DNA of 42,240 bases. Origin: Octadecabacter sp. (GTDB lineage: Bacteria > Pseudomonadota > Alphaproteobacteria > Rhodobacterales > Rhodobacteraceae). Below are positions 17,177 to 25,117 of the stretch, piece after piece (positions within the stretch are counted from its first letter, which is position 1; each line of letters begins with the position of its first letter). Below the pieces are notes generated by a model. It made no database searches. It was not told where the DNA came from and saw only the letters and a list, made by a program, of their open reading frames with translations. The translations under genes and the position numbers were made by a program. The DNA lies in assembly GCA_018608045.1 (NCBI GenBank), contig JABBAI010000206.1:29029-71268 (forward strand), written 5' to 3'.

Positions 17177-17746
17177 TTAATACACCGGAGGCGCGATGAC
17201 CCAGATCACAACACAGGGCGCGCTATACGGGTTCATCCAGCGGAAGGCTTCCCCGCGAATACGGAAACTATCGCCAGCGTTCAGCGAATAAAGCTTACCC
17301 GCAATCTCAAGATCGAGCTGCCCTGACACGACATATCCGACCTCTTGCGTGGGGCGTGCCACGGCCTCAGTGATCTGTGCGCCCGCTTCAAATATGGAAT
17401 GGACCATCTCAAAATCATCGGTCAGGTCGGGCGATAAAAGTTCTTCGACCGATCCGGCACCACGCGACCCGATAGGGCGGCGTGACGCGGCACGCACAAT
17501 CGTGCCCTGTTCGTGCTCGGGTGCTGCGGATCTAAACAAGCTGGACACAGACACATCAAGCGCGCGTGCCATCTGGCGCAAGTCGGTAATTGAGGGTTCG
17601 GACAAATCCCGTTCAACTTGCGACAACCATCCAACGGAACGGTTCAGAACTTCGCCCAATTCAGCCAACGTCAAACCCCGCGCTTTTCGCAGGGCGCGAA
17701 TGTCAGCCCCAAGGGTGCGGCTTTCTGGCGGTAGGTCATGAATCAC
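17177..17746 (-). CDS. XRE-family transcriptional regulator with cupin domain
   Basis: A 189-residue regulator: a helix-turn-helix domain at about residues 12-66 (LGADIRALRKARGLTLAELG ... VGWLSQVERDLSEPS) and a C-terminal cupin_2 barrel (about 110-186, GYVVSGQLDLEIAGK ... AGDSFRIRG). This architecture is common in repressors of amine, amino-acid and polyamine genes, where the cupin binds the inducer. The start is a GTG at 17746 with GGGAG upstream. It lies 80 bases before the GFA gene in the same direction, so it probably controls the demethylation cluster and itself; the dyad at 17789-17815 is a candidate site. Confidence 0.9.
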   Translation of the reverse strand: MIHDLPPESRTLGADIRALRKARGLTLAELGEVLNRSVGWLSQVERDLSEPSITDLRQMARALDVSVSSLFRSAAPEHEQGTIVRAASRRPIGSRGAGSVEELLSPDLTDDFEMVHSIFEAGAQITEAVARPTQEVGYVVSGQLDLEIAGKLYSLNAGDSFRIRGEAFRWMNPYSAPCVVIWVIAPPVY

Positions 17747-17788
17747 GTCTGGCAGTCTCCCGTTATTGGGTGAGCATTGCCATGGCTT

Positions 17789-17815
17789 CGTGAAAATTCA
17801 AAGGATTTTTTCACG
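17789..17815. promoter_or_regulatory. Dyad upstream of the XRE-cupin regulator (operator candidate)
   Basis: CGTGAAAA (17789-17796) and TTTTCACG (17808-17815) form a perfect 8+8 inverted repeat with an 11-base spacer. It overlaps the last codons of msrC and lies about 45-70 bases upstream of the regulator start. No T-run follows on the minus strand, so it is a weak terminator; an operator for the adjacent regulator is the alternative. Confidence 0.35.
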
Positions 17816-18271
17816 CAGCGGTGCAGCGCCAAAGACCGAAGCTAGAATTTTTGCCATTTGAATCGCATCTTCATCGCGAAACGCATCGGGTTGATCGCTG
17901 TCGATATCGAAAACGGCGATCACATGACCGTCCTTATCAAACACGGGCAAAACCAGTTCAGACCGCGTGGATGACGCACAGGCGATATGGCCTTCAAACG
18001 CTTCAACATCTGCCACCAGTTGCACTTGCCCCGTTCGGGCCGCAGCCCCGCACACACCGCGTGAAAACGGAATTTGCAAACACCCGTGACCGCCTTGATA
18101 CGGCCCGATCTTGAGCATTTCAGGCCCTGTTACACGGTAAAACCCCGTCCAATCGAATCGCGTATCGCTGTGATGCACTTCGCAGGCTATCGTCGCCATC
18201 AACGCAACGGTGTCGTCTTCCCCTTCAGTAAGGCTCGCTATTGTTTGGGCAAGGGTCGTGTAATCCAACAT
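17798..18271 (-). CDS. msrC: Free methionine-(R)-sulfoxide reductase (GAF-domain MsrC)
   Basis: A 157-residue single-GAF enzyme that reduces free methionine-R-sulfoxide with thioredoxin. The three conserved cysteines are at 64, 74 and 98 (GCLQIPF, GVCGAAART, GHIACASSTRSE), with the same spacing of 10 and 24 as C84, C94 and C118 of the E. coli enzyme. The ATG at 18271 has CAGGAGA just upstream; the frame continues upstream without homology. It precedes the XRE-cupin gene by 51 bases in the same direction. Methionine made by the neighbouring homocysteine methyltransferase gives a loose thematic link. Confidence 0.93.
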   Translation of the reverse strand: MLDYTTLAQTIASLTEGEDDTVALMATIACEVHHSDTRFDWTGFYRVTGPEMLKIGPYQGGHGCLQIPFSRGVCGAAARTGQVQLVADVEAFEGHIACASSTRSELVLPVFDKDGHVIAVFDIDSDQPDAFRDEDAIQMAKILASVFGAAPLREKIL

Positions 18272-18513
18272 TTCCGTCTCCTGATCAGGCGTTAGGAATA
18301 AAAAAACACAGAACGGCCCCATTGTCTCCGCATCACGACCAAATTCAGCCATCAAACATAAGGACAAGCTGCATAGGCTTACCTCGGCGTCGCGTGTAAC
18401 AGCCCCCACCCAGTGCGCGACGTCGAGGACTAACTCCTCGCAATAAAAGTAGGGACTATGTGGTTTCCCCCAGCCGCAAGAATGCTACCTTCCCTTCAAC
18501 TGAGGGAGGCATC

Positions 18514-20091
18514 ATGCGCGATTTTCAAAAACCTGGCCGGTCGGCGGTCATTGCTCAAAACGGGATCTGCGCAACATCGCACCCCTTAGCGGCCAAAGTC
18601 GCCGTTCAAATTCTTGAGGCGGGCGGCAACGCTATGGACGCCGCAATTGCAGGCGCTGTGTTGCTGGGCATTTGTGAACCTCAATCCACAGGGATCGGCG
18701 GCGATGCGTTCTGTTTGTTCAATTTACCAGGGTCGGACGATGTCCATGCGATGAACGCATCGGGCCGTGCGCCAGCGGCCTTGGACGCCGCAAAACTGCG
18801 CGCGGAAGGTATAGATGTCTTGCCCCTCAGTTCAGTCCACGCAATCACGCTTCCGGGTGCGATGGACGGATTTATCCGCCTGTCGAAGGATCACGGTAAA
18901 ATCGGACTGGCCGCCTGTCTTGCCCCCGCGATCCATTATGCTGACGCGGGTGTGCCCGTCGCGCCCAAGGTCGCGTTTGATTATGCACAATCAGGTGCCA
19001 CGCTACATGGCGCGGGCCGCACGCATTACATGATCCAAGACCAGCCGTTAAACGTCGGGCAAATGTTCCGTGCGCCCGGTCAAGCAGACGTATTACGCCG
19101 TGTTGCGATGGACGGGCGCGATGGGTTTTATGACGGAGAAGTCGCTGAAGACATGGTCAAATCTCTGAACGCGGCAGGCGGCACTCATACGTTGGATGAT
19201 TTCGCATCGGTGCGTTCGGATTACACCGATCCCGTCAGCGGCACCTACAAAGAAATTGAATTGGTTGAACATCCGCCCAACGGCCAAGGCGCAACGGCAA
19301 TCTTGATGCTCAATATCCTCAAACATTTCGACATCGCGGGGTTGGACCCCATGGGCGAGCAGCGCGCGCACCTTGAGGCCGAGGCCGCAAAGCTGGCCTA
19401 TGACACGCGCAACCGCGTTATCGCTGACCCCGATTACACGGCACGCCTCGATCATATGCTCAGCGAAGACACGGCGGCCAAACTGGCAGGTATGATCGAC
19501 CCCGCGTCCGCGATCCCTCCGTCCCTGCCCGGTGCGGAAGCCGTGCACAAAGACACCGTTTACATCACCGTGGTCGACAAGGATCGCATGTGTGTTTCGA
19601 TGATTTATTCCATCTTCCATTCTTTCGGGTCGGGCATGGCATCTGACAAATTCGGTATCCTGTTTCAGAACCGCGGTGGTGGATTCACATTAGATGAAGG
19701 TCACCCCAATGAGGCCGGCGGAAACAAACGCCCCATGCACACCATCATTCCGGGCATGGTCAAACGTGCTGGTAAAATTGAAATGCCGTTTGGCGTTATG
19801 GGCGGCGCGTATCAGCCATGCGGCCACGCACGATTCCTCACGAACATGGAAGACTTCGGGATGGACGCCCAAACCGCCATCGACGCACCGCGCTGCTTTG
19901 CGGAAGGTGACACGCTGACGGTTGAAACAGGGTATTCCGAAAAGGTTACGCAGGCCTTGGCCGACAAAGGTCATACGGTTGTATGCGCTGAAACGCCGAT
20001 TGGTGGCGCACAGGCGATCCGATTGCGGGAAGACGGTATGCTAGAGGGCGCGTCAGACCCACGCAAAGACGGGTGCGCCCTTGGATATTAA
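18514..20091 (+). CDS. Gamma-glutamyltransferase family protein
   Basis: A 525-residue Ntn-hydrolase of the gamma-glutamyltranspeptidase family, normally autocleaved in front of a threonine that becomes the nucleophile. The likely cleavage site is at Thr348 in KDTVYITVVD; the IGGDAFCLF, NEAGGNKRPMHTI and MGGAYQPCGHARFL segments are typical. There is no evident signal peptide, so it may act in the cytoplasm on gamma-glutamyl compounds or related amides (some members are acylases). ATG at 18514 follows GGGAGG; an upstream GTG at 18460 is less likely. It overlaps the next small gene by 11 bases. Confidence 0.9.
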   Translation: MRDFQKPGRSAVIAQNGICATSHPLAAKVAVQILEAGGNAMDAAIAGAVLLGICEPQSTGIGGDAFCLFNLPGSDDVHAMNASGRAPAALDAAKLRAEGIDVLPLSSVHAITLPGAMDGFIRLSKDHGKIGLAACLAPAIHYADAGVPVAPKVAFDYAQSGATLHGAGRTHYMIQDQPLNVGQMFRAPGQADVLRRVAMDGRDGFYDGEVAEDMVKSLNAAGGTHTLDDFASVRSDYTDPVSGTYKEIELVEHPPNGQGATAILMLNILKHFDIAGLDPMGEQRAHLEAEAAKLAYDTRNRVIADPDYTARLDHMLSEDTAAKLAGMIDPASAIPPSLPGAEAVHKDTVYITVVDKDRMCVSMIYSIFHSFGSGMASDKFGILFQNRGGGFTLDEGHPNEAGGNKRPMHTIIPGMVKRAGKIEMPFGVMGGAYQPCGHARFLTNMEDFGMDAQTAIDAPRCFAEGDTLTVETGYSEKVTQALADKGHTVVCAETPIGGAQAIRLREDGMLEGASDPRKDGCALGY

Positions 20092-20278
20092 TGCGCTGTT
20101 GAAACGGCTGGCGCGCACGGGGGGCCTCGCGTTTATGATCGCGGGGGGCATTCTGTGCGGCCAAGCAGTCGGTGAGGCATTAGACGGCATGCCAAATGCA
20201 ACGCTAGATGCCGCGATCTATGCGGCGATGTTCAGCTTTGGTGGGATGTTGTTTTTCTGGTCGAAAAAACCGAGCTAG
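20081..20278 (+). CDS. Small membrane protein of unknown function
   Basis: A 65-residue protein, if read from the TTG at 20081 that overlaps the end of the preceding gene, with two hydrophobic segments (about 14-33 and 43-60) and a short positively charged tail WSKKPS. An alternative ATG start at 20135 would remove the amphipathic N-terminus DINALLKRLART. I do not recognise a family. The end overlaps the convergent hspQ stop by 4 bases. Tight packing between two real genes and membrane-protein composition support it being real. Confidence 0.6.
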   Translation: MDINALLKRLARTGGLAFMIAGGILCGQAVGEALDGMPNATLDAAIYAAMFSFGGMLFFWSKKPS

Positions 20279-20601
20279 TTCAGCTGGAAATGCAGCGGGT
20301 ACTGTCCGTCCTGAAACGGGCCAAACAAATCGTCCAGATCGGGGTGGTCCACGGGCTGGCCTGAATAATCAGCGACCAAGTTCTGTTCAGACACATAAGC
20401 GACATAGTAGGACTGATCGTTTTCCGCCAACAGATGGTAAAACGGCTGGTCCTTTTGGGGGCGCGCCTCCTCGGGGATTGCCTCGTACCATTCATCGGTG
20501 TTGGCAAACATGGCGTCCACATCAAAAACCACACCGCGAAACGGATGTTTGCGATGTTTGACCACTTGGCCCAGATGATATTTTGCGCGAGTCTTCAGCA
20601 T
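20275..20601 (-). CDS. hspQ: Heat shock protein HspQ
   Basis: A 108-residue cytoplasmic protein matching the HspQ (hemimethylated-DNA-binding YccV-like) family: AKYHLGQVVKHRKHPFRGVVFDVD at the N-terminus, then DEWYEAIPEEARPQKDQPFYHLLAE and YVAYVSEQNL. In enterobacteria HspQ is a Lon specificity factor that promotes degradation of certain proteins after heat stress. Length and composition fit. I looked for a sigma32-type promoter in the 83-base divergent gap to the AEC transporter gene but found no convincing match. Confidence 0.93.
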   Translation of the reverse strand: MLKTRAKYHLGQVVKHRKHPFRGVVFDVDAMFANTDEWYEAIPEEARPQKDQPFYHLLAENDQSYYVAYVSEQNLVADYSGQPVDHPDLDDLFGPFQDGQYPLHFQLN

Positions 20602-20684
20602 AGTTTTTTAGCCCCTTGAGGGTTACTAGACAAAAGGGCGCATATGAGTCCATGCAAAGACGGTAAATTTTAAGGAAACAGACT

Positions 20685-21566
20685 GTGCAACTTGCCCTAA
20701 CAGTGTTGGAAATCACCGCACCTGTGTTTCTTTTGGCCGCCGTCGGCTTTGCCTGGGTCAAGCTGGGATACGAATACCGCGTTGAATTCGTGACACGATT
20801 CGCGATGACGCTTTCGGTGCCCTGCCTGATCTTCACAGCCCTCATGGGCACACAGGTTGACGCAGCGGCATTGGCCGCGTTGTCCCTTGCCGCGCTGGTC
20901 GCTTATGGATTGGTGACCGTGTCAATGTGGGTATTGGTGTGGGCGGGACGGTTGGACCGCCGAACATTCCTCGCGCCGCTGATCTTTGGAAACACCGGAA
21001 ATCTTGGCCTGCCGCTGGCGTTGTTTGCGTTCGGGGATGTTGGCCTTGGTTATGCGGTAGTTGTGTTCGCGGTTATGGCGATCCTCAGCTTCACGTTTGG
21101 CATTTGGCTGGTTGCAGACGGTGGGTCGCTCACGAAAGTCATCCGCGAACCCCTTGTCGGCGCGACCATTCTTGGCGCGATCTTCTTGTGGCAAGGATGG
21201 CAGACGCCAAAATTCCTGACCAATACGCTGGAACTGATCGGGCAAATGGCGATCCCGATGATGTTGATCACTTTGGGTGTCGCTGTTGCCCGCCTCAAAC
21301 CCGGAAGCTTCGGCCTTGCGACAGTGCTGTCCGCCCTCAAGGCGGTGTTGTGCGTGGCCTGCGCGGCGGTGACAGGCCTGTGGTTTGGGCTGGATTCAAC
21401 GGCCCTCGCGGTCCTGATCGTGCAAATTGCGACCCCCGTTGCGGTCACGTCTTACCTGCTGGCGGAAAAATACGGTGCGGATTCTGACAGTGTCGCGGGA
21501 CTGGTCGTGGTCTCGACCCTCATGTCAGTGGTCACTTTACCGCTTATCCTCGTTTTTGTGATCTGA
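20685..21566 (+). CDS. AEC-family transporter (auxin efflux carrier-like permease)
   Basis: A 293-residue inner-membrane protein with about ten hydrophobic segments, arranged as two sets of five. The N-terminal LTVLEITAPVFLLAAVGFAWVKLG and the NTGNLGLPLALFAFG segment are typical of the AEC (Mem_trans) family, whose bacterial members export or import organic acids and similar anions; the substrate is unknown. The start is a GTG at 20685 with TAAGGA upstream. It is divergent from hspQ. Confidence 0.9.
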   Translation: MQLALTVLEITAPVFLLAAVGFAWVKLGYEYRVEFVTRFAMTLSVPCLIFTALMGTQVDAAALAALSLAALVAYGLVTVSMWVLVWAGRLDRRTFLAPLIFGNTGNLGLPLALFAFGDVGLGYAVVVFAVMAILSFTFGIWLVADGGSLTKVIREPLVGATILGAIFLWQGWQTPKFLTNTLELIGQMAIPMMLITLGVAVARLKPGSFGLATVLSALKAVLCVACAAVTGLWFGLDSTALAVLIVQIATPVAVTSYLLAEKYGADSDSVAGLVVVSTLMSVVTLPLILVFVI

Positions 21567-21646
21567 TTGTCCCTTAAAAGCTGTTCCCAGATGCACGCCT
21601 ATCCGCTAAAGTATCCGCAATAATAATATAAAAAAGCGAGAGGCAG

Positions 21647-22234
21647 ATGAGCAAAATCTTTCGCGCCTGTGTATTACTTTTAATTTTGGGAAGCTGCGGC
21701 ACCCGGGATAGTGCTGCACCGCGCAATCTAGACAACGCCTGTTCCATTTTGACAGAACGCCCGCATTACGTGCGCGCGTTCAAACAGGCTGAACGAAACT
21801 TTGGGGTCGAAACCCACGTGTTAATGGCGATAATTTACCAAGAAAGTAAGTTCATTTCCGACAACCGTCCACCGCATGTTTACGCACTTGGCGTGATTCC
21901 AACCGGTCGCCAATCTTCTGCGCTGGGCTATTCCCAAGCGCTGGATGGCACTTGGGAGGAATATGTCGATCAACGTGGCGGTCGCGGATCAAACCGCACT
22001 GACATCGTGGATGCGACGGATTTCATGGGTTGGTACATGACGGAGACGGTGCGTGAAAACGGCATCCCGTTAAGCGATACATACAACCAATACCTCGCCT
22101 ATCATGATGGCCGCACGGGCTGGCGCCGCGGGACATACCGCAGCAAGCCTTGGTTGGTCCGCATTGCGGGCGAAGTTCGGGACCGCGCTGTGATGTATGA
22201 CGCGCAACTTCGGTCTTGCCGTCAGTTCCGCTGA
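21647..22234 (+). CDS. Lipoprotein with lytic transglycosylase SLT domain
   Basis: A 195-residue predicted outer-membrane lipoprotein that cleaves glycan strands of peptidoglycan. The lipobox LGSC (Cys17) follows a hydrophobic leader (MSKIFRACVLLLILGSCG), and the SLT catalytic Glu66 lies in AIIYQESKF; ALGYSQAL and NQYLAYHDGRTGW are further SLT-fold motifs. The ATG at 21647 has GAGAGG upstream. The gene ends in a terminator shared with lolA on the other strand. The local envelope theme (transglycosylase, lolA, L,D-transpeptidases) is suggestive but not an operon. Confidence 0.9.
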   Translation: MSKIFRACVLLLILGSCGTRDSAAPRNLDNACSILTERPHYVRAFKQAERNFGVETHVLMAIIYQESKFISDNRPPHVYALGVIPTGRQSSALGYSQALDGTWEEYVDQRGGRGSNRTDIVDATDFMGWYMTETVRENGIPLSDTYNQYLAYHDGRTGWRRGTYRSKPWLVRIAGEVRDRAVMYDAQLRSCRQFR

Positions 22235-22251
22235 ACCATCCCCGACATTAA

Positions 22252-22283
22252 AAAAAGCGCGCCTCAATCGGGGCGCGCTTTTT
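22252..22283. terminator. Bidirectional terminator between transglycosylase and lolA
   Basis: AAAAAGCGCGCC (22252-22263) pairs perfectly over 12 bp with GGCGCGCTTTTT (22272-22283) around an 8-base loop. T-runs on both strands and convergent neighbours show it can act in both directions. Confidence 0.93.
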
Positions 22284-22306
22284 CGTTCGTTAGCCCTGAA
22301 ACGCGA

Positions 22307-22924
22307 TCAATTGTTCCAATTGCGCATTTCACGTTGGATGTTGAACAGAATGTCAGGCACCCGTCCGTCCTTGGCCAAATCCCCCAAAATCACCGTCGTT
22401 TGCTGTCCGGTTTCATCCGTTACGATCCACTGGCGCAGCTCAACAGGGCTGGACGTATAGACCATTTGGATGTTGCCGTATTGTGCGCGATCAGGGTCTT
22501 GGGCCGTTACGGTCGTAGATGTCCCATCACTTGTGTGACCCGTGACCATATCGGTGCGAGTTAGATCAATGTTGCGTTCCAGAATGATCGACAGCGGCGT
22601 TTGGTTCAGCGGATAACGATCCGGCCCTGTGTCCGACCGCGGATCAAAAATCGCAACTTGGCCACCACCGGCAACCACCAACGATTGTTCGGGCGGATTA
22701 TATTCAAACCGAACGCGGTTCGGGCGCTTGATATAAATCGTGCCCGTCGAAATCGTGCCGTCCGAATTGATCTGTGTAAATTCCCCTTCCGCGCTCGTGA
22801 AGGAGTTGAGGTAAGTTGAAATTTGGCCCAGCGACAATTGCTGCGCCAACACCGGAGAAGCCGAGAACCCTGCAAGCGCAAGGGGCACAGCCAAAAGACA
22901 AAGTCGTCGTGTAATCATGTTCAT
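22307..22924 (-). CDS. lolA: Outer-membrane lipoprotein carrier protein LolA
   Basis: A 205-residue periplasmic chaperone that carries lipoproteins from LolCDE to the outer membrane. A signal peptide is present (MNMITRRLCLLAVPLALAGF, cleavage near PVLAQQ), followed by the LolA fold: LNSFTSAEGEFTQ, GTIYIKRPNRVRFEYNPPEQ, and the VADGQ-like segment VVAGGGQVAIFD. Start ATG at 22924, 8 bases after AGG; MITRR at 22918 is the alternative. In many alphaproteobacteria lolA follows ftsK directly; here the CPA2 antiporter locus lies between them on the other strand. Confidence 0.9.
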   Translation of the reverse strand: MNMITRRLCLLAVPLALAGFSASPVLAQQLSLGQISTYLNSFTSAEGEFTQINSDGTISTGTIYIKRPNRVRFEYNPPEQSLVVAGGGQVAIFDPRSDTGPDRYPLNQTPLSIILERNIDLTRTDMVTGHTSDGTSTTVTAQDPDRAQYGNIQMVYTSSPVELRQWIVTDETGQQTTVILGDLAKDGRVPDILFNIQREMRNWNN

Positions 22925-23155
22925 ATCATATACCTAATCTGCGTTTTCGGGATTTGCACCTCATCGATGGGATAAACATGGGGCGGACGCCGCAGTTAAG
23001 CGATATCACGCCGCCTGATAGCCAATAACACGCTGTTTTCTTTCAGCGCTGGCCTATGCCACACACACATCCGCCCATCGCGCCGTCAAATTTGGACCTT
23101 CCGCCGCATCGCGATCCCTTCCAGGGTTTACGACTTGATTTAGGGGGACACTGCG

Positions 23156-25105
23156 ATGACCGACTTTCTAATGCTGGCGTTTATATTTTTGGTAGCTGGC
23201 GTTATCGCTGTCCCGATTGCATCACGGTTGGGGCTTGGGTCCGTTCTGGGCTACTTGATCGCAGGTATTCTTATTTCACCCGTTCTTGCGCTGGTTGGCG
23301 TTGATGTAATCACGATCCAACACTTCGCCGAATTTGGCGTAGTGATGATGTTGTTCCTCGTCGGGTTGGAACTCGAACCCAAGCTTCTATGGGCAATGCG
23401 CGCACGACTGATCGGTCTAGGTGGTGGGCAGGTTGTGTTGACCACATTGGCCGTCATGGCTGTTGCGATGGTACTGGGGCAGGTCTGGTCCGTTGCCTTG
23501 GCGATTGGTTTGGTCATGGCGTTGTCGTCAACGGCCATAGTCCTGCAAACGCTAAACGAAAAAGGTCTAATGAAAAGCGACGGAGGGCAATCCAGCTTTA
23601 GCGTGCTGTTGACCCAAGACATCGCTGTCATTCCAATGCTGGCCTTCATTCCACTTTTGGCGATTTCCACCCTCGGCGACGTTCCTGCCGATATGGTCAG
23701 CAACGGTGAAACCGCCCAAATCGAAGCCCCCGCAGACCCCCACGGCGAGTCCCATGGCACAGATGATCACAGCCATGAGGGCGACCACGGCGCAAGCATG
23801 AGCCTCGTTGACGGTCTTGGCCCTTGGCAAACTGCCCTTGTCACCATCGGCGCGGTTGCAGCAGTGGTTCTTGGCGGGTCGTTCCTGACGTCACCTATTT
23901 TTAGGTTCGTGGCTGGCGCGAACCTGCGCGAATTGTTTACAGCAAAGGCATTGATGATGGTGATCGGTATCGCGTTGTTGATGTCGCTTGTCGGATTGTC
24001 CCCTGCCCTCGGGACGTTCGTGGCGGGCGTGGTCCTCGCTAATTCGGAATACCGCCACGAACTTGAATCAGACATTGATCCGTTCAAGGGTCTGCTGCTG
24101 GGCCTGTTCTTTATGACCGTTGGCGCGGGTGTAGATTTTGGCCTGCTACAGGAAAACCTGGTGGCGATTGTCGGCATGACCATTGGCCTGATTGCAATAA
24201 AAGCTGGGGTTCTTTGGATCCTTGCCATTGTATTCAAAATTCACGGTGCGGATCGGTGGTTGTTCGCCCTCGGCCTCGCGCAGGCGGGTGAATTCGGGTT
24301 CGTCCTGCTGTCCTTCACTGTTGCCAGCAACGTCATACCGGGTGCGGTCGCCGATCAGTTGTTGTTGATTATTGCGCTGTCCACGCTGCTTACGCCATTG
24401 CTTTTCATCCTTTATGACCGCGTGATCGTGCCGCGTTTCGCGACCTTAGAAACCCGCGAAACCGACACAATCGATGAGGCCAACAATATCATCATCGCAG
24501 GGCACGGACGTATGGGTGTTGTCATCAGCCGGATGCTCACGGGTGCTGGCCATTCAGCAACCGTGATTGATTATTCGTCCAAGCAGATCGATTTCCTCGC
24601 TCAGTTCGGATTCAAGGCGTTCTACGGCGATGCCACGCGTCCTGACCTTCTGCATTCCGCAGGCATTGAAAACGCCAAGGTCCTCGTTGTTGCGATTGAC
24701 CAGAAATAACAGGCAACTGCGCTGGTCCACTATGTCCATACCACCCATCCCCATGTCCACATCATCGCGCGGGCCATAGACCGCATGCATGTGTATAATC
24801 TGTGGCACGCGGGCTGTCGCGATGTGATCCGCGAGACGTTCGACAGCTCTACGCGCATGGGACGTTCGGTGTATGAAGCCCTAGGCGTGCCGCGTGAAAA
24901 AGCGGACCGTATGGTTAATGCATTCGTCACCACTGACGGCAAATCCATGCGCGATCTGGCAGAACATTACGACCCGGACGTATCGGCCTTGGAAAACCAG
25001 CCCTACATGGAAAACGCGCGCAAAATGATCAAGGTCTGGGAAGCAGAACTGGTTGAAGACATGAAAGACATCCTCGCCAGCGATGACACGAAAACGGGGT
25101 CCTAA
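23156..25105 (+). pseudogene. CPA2 cation/proton antiporter (KefB/KefC-type) interrupted by an in-frame TAA
   Basis: The reading frame runs from ATG 23156 (after GGGGGA) to TAA 24707-24709 (517 residues) and then continues in the same frame to 25105 with clear homology. The first part is a full Na+/H+-exchanger membrane domain (about 12 hydrophobic segments, with LSSTAIVLQTL, SPALGTFVAGVVLANSEYR and LAQAGEFGFVLLSF). A TrkA-N/RCK domain then begins with NNIIIAGHGRMGVV. The stop falls inside that Rossmann domain (VVAIDQK-stop-QATALVHYV), where relatives carry Gln or Glu; the downstream part (ARAIDRMHVYNLWHAGCRDVIRETFD) is intact. No frameshift is needed. A His-rich loop occupies residues 193-215. 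A truncated channel lacking its regulatory C-terminus, stop readthrough or a sequence error are possible. It is divergent from lolA; the 231-base gap shows no further gene. Confidence 0.85.
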
Positions 25106-25112
25106 GACCCCG
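25091..25112 (-). terminator. Terminator of ftsK, overlapping the end of the antiporter frame
   Basis: CGGGGTC (25095-25101) pairs with GACCCCG (25106-25112) around CTAA. On the minus strand the stem is followed by TTTT, as for an intrinsic terminator 6 bases beyond the ftsK stop. The loop contains the antiporter's final TAA, so the two convergent genes share this hairpin. Confidence 0.75.
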
Positions 25113-25117
25113 CTGCG

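Noticed and set aside
20602-20684. Heat-shock (sigma32) promoter and the CCCTTGAGGG palindrome between hspQ and the AEC gene
   Set aside because: No pair of -35/-10 elements fits well with correct spacing, and the palindrome has no clear role.
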